This document shows positions 52,029 to 60,273 of a DNA stretch of 64,000 nucleotides, one piece after another; the first letter of the stretch is position 1; each line of letters starts with the position of its first letter. Source of the DNA: JAFARE01 sp963777285 (GTDB lineage Bacteria > Chloroflexota > Dormibacteria > Aeolococcales > Aeolococcaceae); NCBI GenBank assembly GCA_963777285.1, contig CAVZPR010000001.1:1358615-1422614 (forward strand), written 5' to 3'. The position numbers were made by a program, and so were the translations under genes. The notes beneath the pieces were generated by a model. That model was not told the origin of the DNA. It did not search any database and saw only the letters and a program-made list of their open reading frames with translations.

Positions 52029-54743
52029 TCAGCGGAGCGTACTCGGCCCGGTGGAGATCGCCGGGGAGTAAGCTGGCAACGGGTCATATGCGATCTGGGG
52101 TTCCAAAGCGCGGTCGGGCGTGAATTGCGGGCGCGCGGCTGGCAAGCGCTCTGCACGCCGCTCGTAGTCGAGCGTTGAGTCAGCCGCGGTGCTGCGGCTC
52201 CAGGCTCGTGACAGCCGGCGCTCCAACTCCCGCTCGGTTTCCTCGTGCGCGTCGCCCAGTGAATCGACGGTCGGCTCCGCGGCAAGGGTGTAGTAGCAGT
52301 TCGCTTCGCGACCGCGGGACATCGCCGTGTAGGTCCACTCGCGTCCCTCCTCCCCCGTCGCCAGCACCAGGGCCACGTCGGCGGTCAGCCCCTGCGCCTT
52401 GTGCACCGTCATGGCGTAGCCGTGGTCGAGGGCGTCGTATTGGCGGGTGTCGATGGTCACCTCACGTTGCTCGGGCGTGCGCAGCGTCATGGAGTTCGTG
52501 GATGGATCCACCGCAATCACGTCGACGCGCATGCCGTTGGCCAGACCGCGCTGGCGGTCGTTGTCGAGACAGAGGGCAAGGTCACCGGCGCGGAACCGCT
52601 TGGGCAGCTGGACCTCGCCATCGCTCGCCGGCCGATAGGTGCCCACGTTGATCTCCGGGCCTTGCAGCCTCCCCAGATGGGCTGCGTGCTCGTGGGCGCA
52701 GCGGTTGAGGAACGCGACGTCGGCGCGGCGCTGGGCCAGCATGATGGTGTCGCGCCCCTGGGCGACCGCGCTCTGGTAGTCGAGCAGGATGGCGCCGCGC
52801 AGCCCGTCGGCGTGCTCCGGCGCCACCGTGGTGATCGCCTCGTGCGCGACGTAGGCGCTGACCGCCTCGGCGACGCGCCCCGCGCGCAGGTCGGCGAGGG
52901 CGCGCCGCTCCCAGGCGTCGGCCTGGCGCACGTTCTCGCTCAGCACCACCCGGCCGAGGTGGTCGCCGAGGGCGCGGAAGGCGGCGCCGCCGTCGATGGG
53001 CTGCAGCTGATGCCGGTCGCCGACCAGGACCAGCTTGCTCTGGTCCCGCGCCGCGTAGTCGACCAGCCTGGCCACGTGGCGGCTGCCCACCATGGCCGCC
53101 TCGTCGATGACGACGACGCTGTCGGGAGGTTGCGCGCCGCCCTCCAGCCGGCGCAGCAGGCTGTGCACCGTGGTGGCCGGGATCCCTGCTTCCTCGGTGA
53201 GCTTGCGCGCGGCCTTGGCAGAGAGTGCCGCGCCCACCACTTCGCGGCCCGACGCTTCGAGGGCCTCGCGACACACATCCAGGGCGGTGGTCTTGCCGCT
53301 CCCGGCGGAGCCCTCGACCAGGCTCACCGCTTCGCCGCGGCGGCAGACGGCGCGGATCATGGTCTCCTGTTCGGCGGTCAGCCCGGGACGGGCCGCAATG
53401 GCTCGCACCACGTCGGTCTCACCGGCGAGGCCGCGGCCGGCGGTCCGTCCTGCTCGCGCGGTCTCCAGCATGCGCTCCTCGATGGCCACCATTTCCGGGG
53501 TCGAGTAGCGGCGGTCCTCCTCGAAGTAGGCGCGGACCCTGGCGGGGAGCACGTCGGCCAGCTGCGGCTTGACCACGCCCACGTCGACCACGTTGCTCCG
53601 GTCGGCCAGCACCGCGTCGACGGTCGCCTCGAGGTCAGCCAGCGACATCCCCTGCGGTGCGTGCGCCGCCACCGCGCGGACCAGGTCGCGCCGGGCGAAG
53701 GTGGCCGCGTCGGCGGTCATGCCCTGCTCGCCGAGGAGCGCGTGGAGGTCGCCAACGTCGAGGGCGGCGAGGGCGCGGTGCGGCGCGAGCTGCTGGCGCT
53801 GCAGCAGCGAGGCGACCACGCGGCCGTCGAGGTGCACCGTGGCCGCGCGCTCGCGCCATGCGGCGATGACGTCGTGGCCCGCCGGGATCTCGTCCTTGCC
53901 CTCGCGCGAGGCCAGCACCGCCAGCTTGTGCCCGTACCAGCTGTCGACTCCATAAGTGGCGTCCATCGCCGCCACCTGGCGGCTGCGCCGGCTGAACTCC
54001 TGGCGCTGGCTGCGGCTGATGCCGCGCACCTCGAAGCAGCCGTTGGGCGAGACCTCGACCTCGACGCCGAGCTCGCGCACCAGCTGGTGGCGCAGCACCG
54101 CCTGACCGACGGCGCCAGCCGAGGCAGCATGGCGGTACAGGGCGACGCCGTGCAGCTGCCCCCAGCTGCAGTCGTCGCGACGCACCACGTTGGGGATGAG
54201 CAGGTGCGTGTGGAGCTGGGGGTCGACCGTGATGGCACCGCTCGCCGGGTCGGTCACCGGGCGTGAGGTGCGATGCAGGAACTGCGCCACCGCGAGCTCG
54301 GCGCGCACCGGGACCACGTCACCCTCCTCGCGGTCGTAGCAGCGCCCCCATCCGGCGTGTCGTTGCAGGTATTCGGCAACGGAGTCGACCGCGGCTTGTT
54401 GGGCACGCAGCACGGCTGCCCGGGTGTTCTCGTCGCCCAGCGCCCAGAGCAGGGTGACGCTCTTGGGAGCGCTGAAGGTGACGTCGAAGGCGACCACCGA
54501 CTGCTTCGCCCAGCGTCGCTGCAACAGATCAGCGCCGCTGCGTGGGTGGTGCCCGCTCAGCAAGGCGCGCAGCTGTGCCGCGCTCACCTCACCGTTCAGG
54601 TCGAGACGCTGCGCCGCGCGGCCCGTCCACCTACCAGGGACTTCTCTACCGTTCGCGTAGTACTCGACGGCGGCGTCGGTCCGCGCCTCGACAAGGTAGC
54701 GCACCACCTGCTCTACGCTGGTCACCTTCCCGATCGAGATCAT
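52029..54743 (-). CDS. MobF-family relaxase-helicase (TrwC/TraA type)
   Basis: A 904-aa conjugative relaxase. The N-terminal TrwC domain starts MISIGKVTSVEQVVRYLV with candidate nucleophile Tyr16 and Tyr28/29. Metal ligands are His157 in FLHRTSRPV and His178/His180 in DPQLHTHLLIPN. The helicase half has Walker A VEGSAGSGKTTALDVC, Walker B SVVVIDEAAMVGS, and later helicase motifs GDRHQLQPIDGG and YAMTVHKAQGLT with the terminal YTAMSRG. It nicks oriT, covalently holds the strand and unwinds it. An inverted repeat spans its start codon and a repeat-rich oriT candidate lies upstream. Confidence 0.93.
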   Translation of the reverse strand: MISIGKVTSVEQVVRYLVEARTDAAVEYYANGREVPGRWTGRAAQRLDLNGEVSAAQLRALLSGHHPRSGADLLQRRWAKQSVVAFDVTFSAPKSVTLLWALGDENTRAAVLRAQQAAVDSVAEYLQRHAGWGRCYDREEGDVVPVRAELAVAQFLHRTSRPVTDPASGAITVDPQLHTHLLIPNVVRRDDCSWGQLHGVALYRHAASAGAVGQAVLRHQLVRELGVEVEVSPNGCFEVRGISRSQRQEFSRRSRQVAAMDATYGVDSWYGHKLAVLASREGKDEIPAGHDVIAAWRERAATVHLDGRVVASLLQRQQLAPHRALAALDVGDLHALLGEQGMTADAATFARRDLVRAVAAHAPQGMSLADLEATVDAVLADRSNVVDVGVVKPQLADVLPARVRAYFEEDRRYSTPEMVAIEERMLETARAGRTAGRGLAGETDVVRAIAARPGLTAEQETMIRAVCRRGEAVSLVEGSAGSGKTTALDVCREALEASGREVVGAALSAKAARKLTEEAGIPATTVHSLLRRLEGGAQPPDSVVVIDEAAMVGSRHVARLVDYAARDQSKLVLVGDRHQLQPIDGGAAFRALGDHLGRVVLSENVRQADAWERRALADLRAGRVAEAVSAYVAHEAITTVAPEHADGLRGAILLDYQSAVAQGRDTIMLAQRRADVAFLNRCAHEHAAHLGRLQGPEINVGTYRPASDGEVQLPKRFRAGDLALCLDNDRQRGLANGMRVDVIAVDPSTNSMTLRTPEQREVTIDTRQYDALDHGYAMTVHKAQGLTADVALVLATGEEGREWTYTAMSRGREANCYYTLAAEPTVDSLGDAHEETERELERRLSRAWSRSTAADSTLDYERRAERLPAARPQFTPDRALEPQIAYDPLPAYSPAISTGPSTLR

Positions 54744-54760
54744 CGCCCGTCATGATCTCG
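54735..54760. repeat. Inverted repeat across the relaxase start codon
   Basis: CGAGATCAT (54735-54743) and ATGATCTCG (54752-54760) form a perfect 9-bp dyad with an 8-nt spacer. The left arm contains the relaxase start codon. It could be a relaxase or repressor binding site, or a translation-blocking hairpin. Confidence 0.5.
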
Positions 54761-55530
54761 CCGATTTGCTTACACGCTGCTTACACTTTGATCCACCGTC
54801 ATGTCGACTGTCTCGCGTTACACATGAGAGCCTGTGCAAAGTCAGAGACTGTTGATGCTGGCGAGACTCCTCATCCTGCACACCGCTGTTACGCCGACGC
54901 GCAACACGCTGATTACGCTGAACGCGCGGCTACCGCTGGACGCGCGGTTCACACTGATGGCGCAGTAGACGCGGAGCACGCGCGGTAGAATCGGAGCACG
55001 CGGCCGAAACTCGCACTTCATGACCGCTGTTCACGCCGGAGCGCCCCCTGTTGCGCGCCGCGCCCATTGCGAAGTGGTCGAGGTGGAGCAGCGACGCAGT
55101 AGGCATGACCTGGTTCGTGTGCCAACCGCTTCGGGTGCTGTAGCCTTCGACACACCTCCAGGACTTGCTGCTAGATGTCCAAGCCTGCTGTGCCATATCC
55201 TTGCACCAGGTTGAGTTCGGCGCACTGTGGTGCAAGTGTCTGCCGGGTGAACTAGCGCGGAGCTTGCTCAGGGCGCTGTGAATGGCATCATGGAGTAAGG
55301 CAAGGTCGTCGGCAGCGTCGTGGGCAAGACCGATATGGAGTTGAGCGCGTGATGCGCTTGATGGCATCCATCGCGCGTCTTTGGGAAGCTCTGCGCGGGC
55401 CGGAAACCCCGCCCGCGACGCAGAACGTCTTGCCGTCTCGGGCTGTTGCCGGGCCTTCTTTGGCATAAGCCGGACACATCTTGGCGGTAGGCACGTCTGC
55501 ACAAGCCACATGGCAACCGCTCCGAGGTTC
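54761..55530. other. Non-coding region with iterated repeats, oriT candidate at 54761-55042
   Basis: TGCTTACAC occurs twice with an 11-nt period (54767-54775 and 54778-54786), with a related CGTTACAC at 54816-54823. CGGAGCACGCG occurs twice, 20 nt apart (54972-54982, 54992-55002). ACCGCTGTTACGCCG (54882) recurs as ACCGCTGTTCACGCCG (55023). Such iterated sites beside a relaxase gene are typical of oriT. Positions 55043-55530 show only weak frames on both strands. Confidence 0.5.
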
Positions 55531-55920
55531 TCACTTCCCGGGCGGCTCCCTCTGGCCGAGGTCAGCAGCCAATTCCCCTACGAGCTTAGTTGGGATCCGA
55601 CGCGCCCAAAACCCTCGGTCGTAGGTCGCGATGACCTCAGGGACTTCCCGCGTCGCTCTGATGAACCGGTCATCGTAGTCGTGCACCTCAGCTTCAAGCG
55701 TTGCCCGGTCTTCGGCAGGTATCCCCTCTAGAACCTCCTCGAGTTTCCCGCGCAGGTCGAGATCGTTATGGTAGTCGTAGATCGTGAACTGGTAACCGTC
55801 CTCGACTTGTCCGACGAACTTCACCCACTGTTCCACCAATTTCCGCCAAGGCCTAGGCCGACGTGCCGTGACTCTCAGTGCAACGTCGTCCGCTCGCGCG
55901 AGCAAATCAGGGTCCGTCAT
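55531..55920 (-). CDS. Putative immunity protein
   Basis: A 129-aa protein starting MTDPDLLARADDVALRVTAR. It is acidic, with aromatic-rich segments (VEQWVKFVGQVEDGYQFTIY) and mixed alpha/beta composition, as in immunity proteins of polymorphic toxins. Its ATG overlaps the stop of the upstream toxin frame (ATGA), which couples the two. Family not recognised. The immunity role is inferred from its place after a toxin tip. Confidence 0.6.
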   Translation of the reverse strand: MTDPDLLARADDVALRVTARRPRPWRKLVEQWVKFVGQVEDGYQFTIYDYHNDLDLRGKLEEVLEGIPAEDRATLEAEVHDYDDRFIRATREVPEVIATYDRGFWARRIPTKLVGELAADLGQREPPGK

Positions 55921-56208
55921 CCGCGCATCAACTCCCGAACGAAGTAGTTCGGCCCCTCTTCTGGTTGGAAGTAGGTACGAAGTGTGTTCCCAGGCGTGGT
56001 TATCGCGAACTCGTTCGTGTCTTCAAGATAGTGCAACGTCGCCGTTTGCCCTCGTGAAGTACATGCGGTCAGTGTTCGACACGAACTGCTGAGCGCCCCG
56101 CTCATATTGGCTAGCCGATCCGTATCCGAACCCGTCGAACTCCCCTTGATCAATTACGTGCTTTTCGAAGTGTGCGCCGCGCAGCGCCTGACTCGCGAAG
56201 CTAGGCAC
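55917..56208 (-). pseudogene. Polymorphic-toxin C-terminal tip split by a frameshift
   Basis: From GTG 56208, one frame reads LRGAHFEKHVIDQGEF and FVSNTDRMYFTRANGDVA, then stops. The next frame continues LHYLEDTNEFAITTPGNTLR and ends TYFQPEEGPNYFVRELM. Joined at about position 56030 they give the typical toxin ending in which NGD, a Tyr-x-x-x-x-NEF strand and a TYFKP-like strand follow each other. A one-base indel has broken the gene or the read. No N-terminal delivery domain is attached. The second frame stops inside the ATGA that starts the immunity gene. Confidence 0.65.
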
Positions 56209-56226
56209 TTCATCTGTGGCAACACG

Positions 56227-56736
56227 TCAGCGCCCATGGCGGAGTCGATTTCTTCTTGCCACGCGGATGCTCGCTTGTCTGCGTGCCTCAGTCGCCGTAA
56301 TTGCCGGAGCTAGAGTTGCGTTCCTGCCAATGTTATCTGGCAATTGACGCCCGAGCAGTAGAGAATCGCGTTCTCGCTCGGCACGCTGGAGGCCCGTCAC
56401 TAAGGAGCGGCGGTGTTGTGTGGCGCTGCGCATTTCGCTCAATGCCGCGCGGAGCAAGGCTGACAACTCCGCAGGCGTCCCGGGTTCTTGCGTTGGCTTG
56501 CCCCGGAGATATGCTAACCATGCAGGCAGCGAGTACCACGTTGAGTGACCGGGCAGCGTCGCCTCAGCCGACCACCGACCGCGATCTCGAGCTAAGGCAA
56601 CCCAAAGATCGGGCGAGTGGTATTCGCGGATCCAGTCGCCGAACGATTCTGGCAGGTAAGTCTCTCGGCTCACCGACAAGCCTTGGCTGACAAGCCAGTT
56701 TGCCAACTCCTCTATCTCAGGATCCGTCCGCTTCAT
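56227..56736 (-). CDS. Putative immunity protein
   Basis: A 169-aa protein starting MKRTDPEIEELANWLVSQGL. The stretch FGDWIREYHSPDLWVALARD followed by RGRWSAEATLPG resembles the strand pattern of immunity proteins in which an LVRDRGQW block is common. The C-terminal 70 residues are charged helices. A start at 56790, overlapping the previous gene by 29 nt, is an alternative. It follows the secreted toxin-like gene and precedes the broken toxin tip. Confidence 0.6.
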   Translation of the reverse strand: MKRTDPEIEELANWLVSQGLSVSRETYLPESFGDWIREYHSPDLWVALARDRGRWSAEATLPGHSTWYSLPAWLAYLRGKPTQEPGTPAELSALLRAALSEMRSATQHRRSLVTGLQRAERERDSLLLGRQLPDNIGRNATLAPAITATEARRQASIRVARRNRLRHGR

Positions 56737-56761
56737 CGCGACGTAAACCTCACTGCCATCT

Positions 56762-57310
56762 TCACCCGGAGGGGGCGAGTCCGAGGCCATTGCTCGTCCA
56801 ATCGTACCCGTTCTCCATCAGATGCTTGATCTCTGCCGTCAGTCCCGTTCCCCAAGGCCGGCCGCCGGTCACGACAAGGAACGGATCGCCGTTAGCGATG
56901 CCGCGGTCGAGAAAGAGCCTATTTGCTGCCCACTGTTCGTCCGCCGACATCAACTCCCATATGTCTTGGGGGACGTTGAACGCCTTGCCGCTGAACGCCT
57001 CAGCGACGTTTCGGTACAGCGGGTTCGAGCCAAGGACTCTAACAGTCGTTGAGGCCGCGGTTACCGCGGCATCTGTGGCGAAGAGATCACCCACCGCGAT
57101 TCCGTCGTACGTCGCGCTGTTTCCCGGTTGCAGTGCACCGCTTTCAGCGTTCGCGATGCCGACGTGAGTAGCGGCGAAAAGGGTCGATGCCCCGATGCGA
57201 GTTTCAGCCGTTGAGGCGGCGCGAACGGGCGCGGTTTGAGCGAGCAGCAGCAGGAGTCCGAGCAGCGCAGCGAGCAGCCACAGCGGCAGGCGGCGCGGCG
57301 AGCCAGACAT
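56762..57310 (-). CDS. Secreted toxin-like protein
   Basis: A 182-aa protein with a signal peptide (MSGSPRRLPLWLLAALLGLL, cleavage near Ala31). The mature part contains FNVPQDIWELMSADEQWAAN followed by RFLDR-like NRLFLDRGIANGDPF and ends GYDWTSNGLGLAPSG. This block recalls a tip domain of polymorphic toxins, here short and with its own signal peptide. The ATG overlaps the stop of the upstream DUF6650-like gene by 1 nt. Toxin function is inferred from similarity of pattern and from the immunity-like neighbour. Confidence 0.6.
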   Translation of the reverse strand: MSGSPRRLPLWLLAALLGLLLLLAQTAPVRAASTAETRIGASTLFAATHVGIANAESGALQPGNSATYDGIAVGDLFATDAAVTAASTTVRVLGSNPLYRNVAEAFSGKAFNVPQDIWELMSADEQWAANRLFLDRGIANGDPFLVVTGGRPWGTGLTAEIKHLMENGYDWTSNGLGLAPSG

Positions 57311-57801
57311 CAGCTGTCCTCTGGCGGTGGCGGCAGGATGGTCGCGAGCTCGCCGTCGATCTGCACGTGGTGCGAGGCAAGCAGCGCTTGCAGATACATC
57401 CCGACCTGGCCGCGCAGCTCACCGAGCGCCTGGTTGAACGCCCACGACTCGAACCCCCAATCCATGCGCGGTCCCATCGGCATGTGACCGTCGCCGTGTG
57501 TCGCCAGGTCGAGGAAGCGGCGGCACGCGCCGGCCATGTTGCGCATGGCGATGGCCACCTCGTTGTCGCGGGGGAGCTGCCCGGCGCCGGCGATGAGGAA
57601 CTGCCGGATCTGCAGGACGGACTCGACGCAGTGCCGAGGGACCTCAACCTCGGTCGGGCTGTAGAGGACGCGGCGGTCCTCGAGGAAGGTCACCAACCGG
57701 GTGAGTGCCTCCTTCTCCGCGTCGGGCACCGTCTCCCAGGAGGCACCGCCGAAAGGAGTGCTGACGCCGGTGAGCCGCTTGCCGATGCGTGGCCGTCGCA
57801 T
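57310..57801 (-). CDS. DUF6650-like hypothetical protein
   Basis: A 163-aa protein starting MRRPRIGKRLTGVSTPFGGA. The phrases FLEDRRVLYSPTEVEVPRHC and SVLQIRQFL and the following small helical part match a family of unknown function (DUF6650-like). ATG 57816 (MYRAPMRR) is an alternative start. It is coupled to the toxin-like gene by TGATG. It may be a cytoplasmic partner of the cassette. Confidence 0.65.
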   Translation of the reverse strand: MRRPRIGKRLTGVSTPFGGASWETVPDAEKEALTRLVTFLEDRRVLYSPTEVEVPRHCVESVLQIRQFLIAGAGQLPRDNEVAIAMRNMAGACRRFLDLATHGDGHMPMGPRMDWGFESWAFNQALGELRGQVGMYLQALLASHHVQIDGELATILPPPPEDS

Positions 57802-58009
57802 GGGGGCACGGTACATCGGGTCAGGCGGCCGGCGGAAACGGGTCGAGGTGGACCCACCAGCCCTGTAACACGGTGGGTCCAAAGTCCGGAATCGGGGGTG
57901 CAAAATCCGCGGGCGGGTCAGGTCTCCCAGGTCGAGGCTGGTCGCTTCCGGGCGGCACAGGCCTGCAGGATGGCACGCGAGCGGCGCGCTCGATCGCCCT
58001 GGTGCGCTC

Positions 58010-58243
58010 TCAGCGACTCCGGCGTGCTGCTTCCCGCGTGCGCCGCTGCTGGTGTTCCTCGCGGCGGGCGAGCTGGGCGACCAGGTGCTCGGTGGCGGCG
58101 CGCAGCTCGGCGATCGTCGGCAGCGCGGGGTCGTCGACGGTGGCGGCGGTGGCCATGAGCACATCGACCTTGCGTAGCACCGCGCGGGCGTCGCGGAGCA
58201 GCATGGCGGTGCGCTTGGCGTCGGCCGCGTCGAGCCCGGTCAT
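58010..58243 (-). CDS. Small helical hypothetical protein
   Basis: A 77-aa protein starting MTGLDAADAKRTAMLLRDAR. It is almost entirely helical and ends in a basic segment. It lies in a run of small minus-strand genes. No motif recognised. Confidence 0.45.
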   Translation of the reverse strand: MTGLDAADAKRTAMLLRDARAVLRKVDVLMATAATVDDPALPTIAELRAATEHLVAQLARREEHQQRRTREAARRSR

Positions 58244-58261
58244 CCCGCCGGGGATGGCCGG

Positions 58262-58459
58262 TCAGGCCGAAGGCCGGGGTGGGTGCCGACGCTTGCGCCG
58301 CCGTGTCCGAGTGGCAAGCCAGTCGGCGTGCTCGCGGTAGGAGCGGAGGCAGAAAGCGACGAGCACCGCGAGGACGAGGAGGTCACCGGGCCACCCGATT
58401 GCGGCTGCGGCTGCGGCCGCGGGAATGAACTTCAGAAGGGTGAGGAAGGAGAGCTTCAT
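58262..58459 (-). CDS. Small membrane protein
   Basis: A 65-aa protein starting MKLSFLTLLKFIPAAAAAAA. One or two hydrophobic helices (residues 3-38) and a basic tail (TRTRRRKRRHPPRP). It precedes the 77-aa gene on the same strand by 18 nt. Function unknown. Confidence 0.5.
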   Translation of the reverse strand: MKLSFLTLLKFIPAAAAAAAIGWPGDLLVLAVLVAFCLRSYREHADWLATRTRRRKRRHPPRPSA

Positions 58460-58546
58460 TCCCCAGCGTGTACACCCTTTTCAAAGTTGCCCAAGGATGC
58501 GGTGCCGGCTTGGGCAACTTCGGAAATGTGATATAAGGCCCCACCG

Positions 58547-58975
58547 TCAGGGCTCCCAGTCCGGCGCGCCGGCGTCGTCCGTGGCCGGCCGCCACGGGTC
58601 GCCCCGTGCCTCCCGCTCCGCTTCCCGGCGGGTCCACTCGGCCCGCTCCTCGGGCGTCGGCGGGTCCTCCAGCCGGAGCCCCCGCGCCGGGTGCTCGCGC
58701 GTGGCCGCCAGCTGCTCGAGCCGGAGGGTGATCCCTTCGAGGTCGTCGCGAAGCACCTTCACCTGGTCGAGGGCGGCGAGCACGTCGCGGGCGGTGGACT
58801 CTTCAGCCCGCGCGCGCAGCCGCCGCTGGCGTGCCACCTCCTTGGCGACCAGCTCGCCGAGATACTCGTTGAGGGGCTGCCATTCGTCCACCTGGGCGAG
58901 GTTCTTGAACGCGGTCCACACCTCGTCGCTGCAGGCGACGCGGGCGATGTGGTCGCGATGCTTGGGCGTGGCCAC
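58547..58975 (-). CDS. Possible relaxosome accessory protein
   Basis: A 142-aa protein from GTG 58975. The N-terminus HIARVACSDEVWTAFKNLAQ looks like a ribbon-helix-helix-type start, followed by a helix (LNEYLGELVAKEVARQRR) and a coiled coil (ALDQVKVLRDDLEGITLRLE). The acidic tail is Pro-rich. Plasmid accessory proteins of MobC type have this layout. TACGAT lies 8 nt upstream, so the mRNA may be leaderless. Confidence 0.55.
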   Translation of the reverse strand: MATPKHRDHIARVACSDEVWTAFKNLAQVDEWQPLNEYLGELVAKEVARQRRLRARAEESTARDVLAALDQVKVLRDDLEGITLRLEQLAATREHPARGLRLEDPPTPEERAEWTRREAEREARGDPWRPATDDAGAPDWEP

Positions 58976-59196
58976 GACGCAGCATCGTATACAAATCCGG
59001 GCTCAAAGCATCATCGATGCAAGTGTGTGCGGGCAAATGCGCACAAGGCGAAAAGAACAGCGATGGGGTCATGGGCAAGGGTGGAGATGAGGACGGCGGC
59101 GGTGATGTGAAGATGGGCTGGAGAAGGAGATGGGGCGGTGATGCGGAGGATAGGCGGGCTGTCTGCGGTGTTGAGAGGAGGTCCGCTTTCCACGGC

Positions 59197-60273
59197 TCAG
59201 GCGACGCCGGCGGACTCCTCCGCCACTGCCTCGCGCGCCAGCTCGGCGGCCAGCGCCTCCACTGTCGCCGGTGGTGCGCTGGGCTCCACCAACCCGATGT
59301 CCCGGCTCCGCTCCGCCAGCGCCGAGGGGTGCGTGGCCCGGTGCACCTGCTGCAGCTGGCGGATGGACACCTGGGTGTAGATCTGCGTGGTGCTGAGGTC
59401 GGCGTGGCCGAGCAGCTGCTGGATGAAGCGGATGTCGGCGCCGCCCTCCAGCATCAGCGTGGCACAGGTGTGCCGGAACAGATGGCAGCTGCCCCGCTTG
59501 CCCAGCGCCGCCGCGTCGATGTAGTCACGCACCAGCGCGGTCAGCCGGTTGGGGGTGAACGCCGTCCCCTCGCTGGTCAGGAACAGCGTGCCCGAGTCCG
59601 GCTCCAGAGCGTGACCCGGCCGCACGGTCTCCAGGTAGCGCTCGCACCAGGCGATCGCCCGCTCGCCGATGGGCACCATGCGGTCCTTGCGCCCCTTGCC
59701 CTGACGCACCATCAGCACTCCGCGCTCGGCGTCGAGGTCGTAGAGGGAGAGCGCGATCACCTCCGCTCTGCGCAGCCCGGTCGAGTACAGCACCTCCATG
59801 AGCGCCCGGTCGCGGAGGCCGTGGGCCGTGGTCACGTCGGGCTGGCTGAGCACCTGCTCCGCCTCGGTGGCGCTGAGCACATGCTTGGGCAGGCGCCGCT
59901 CCAGCCGGGGCAGTTCGAGCTCGCTGGCCGGGTTGTAGAGGATGCGGTTCTGCCGCGCCAGCCAGCGGAAGAACGAGCGGATGGCCACCAACTGCGTGTA
60001 CTGCGAGCCGAACGTCAGCGGCCGGCCGTTCGCCTTGCGGTGGTGGTACAGCGCCCGCTGGTAGCGCTCCAGGATGGGCTTGGTCACCTCCGCCGGCCGA
60101 GTGATGCCGCGCACCTCCAGCCAGGCGGCGAACCAGGTGAGGTACACGACGCGGTGCGCAGCGGTGTCCTCGCTGTAGTTGGCCACGCGCAGCGCCTCGC
60201 CGAAGTCGGCGATCGCGCGGTGCATGCCACGGGCGTCGCTGGGGTCGCCGACCACGGCGCGCTTCAGCGGCAC
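59197..60273 (-). CDS. XerC/XerD-like tyrosine recombinase
   Basis: A 358-aa recombinase. SAM-like N-terminal domain (VVYLTWFAAWLEVRGITRPA), then the catalytic domain with Arg in YSTGLRRAEVIALSLYDLD, Lys in VRQGKGRKDRMVPIG, HxxR as HLFRHTCAT and LLGHADLSTTQIYTQ with His and the Tyr nucleophile. It is unlike the integrase at 50593 and probably resolves multimers of the element. Its GTG starts directly after the primase stop, with no gap. Confidence 0.92.
   Translation of the reverse strand: MPLKRAVVGDPSDARGMHRAIADFGEALRVANYSEDTAAHRVVYLTWFAAWLEVRGITRPAEVTKPILERYQRALYHHRKANGRPLTFGSQYTQLVAIRSFFRWLARQNRILYNPASELELPRLERRLPKHVLSATEAEQVLSQPDVTTAHGLRDRALMEVLYSTGLRRAEVIALSLYDLDAERGVLMVRQGKGRKDRMVPIGERAIAWCERYLETVRPGHALEPDSGTLFLTSEGTAFTPNRLTALVRDYIDAAALGKRGSCHLFRHTCATLMLEGGADIRFIQQLLGHADLSTTQIYTQVSIRQLQQVHRATHPSALAERSRDIGLVEPSAPPATVEALAAELAREAVAEESAGVA

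Noticed and set aside
55381..55731. Plus-strand 116-codon frame
   Set aside because: It is antisense to the coupled immunity gene at 55531-55920 and has an unlikely composition.
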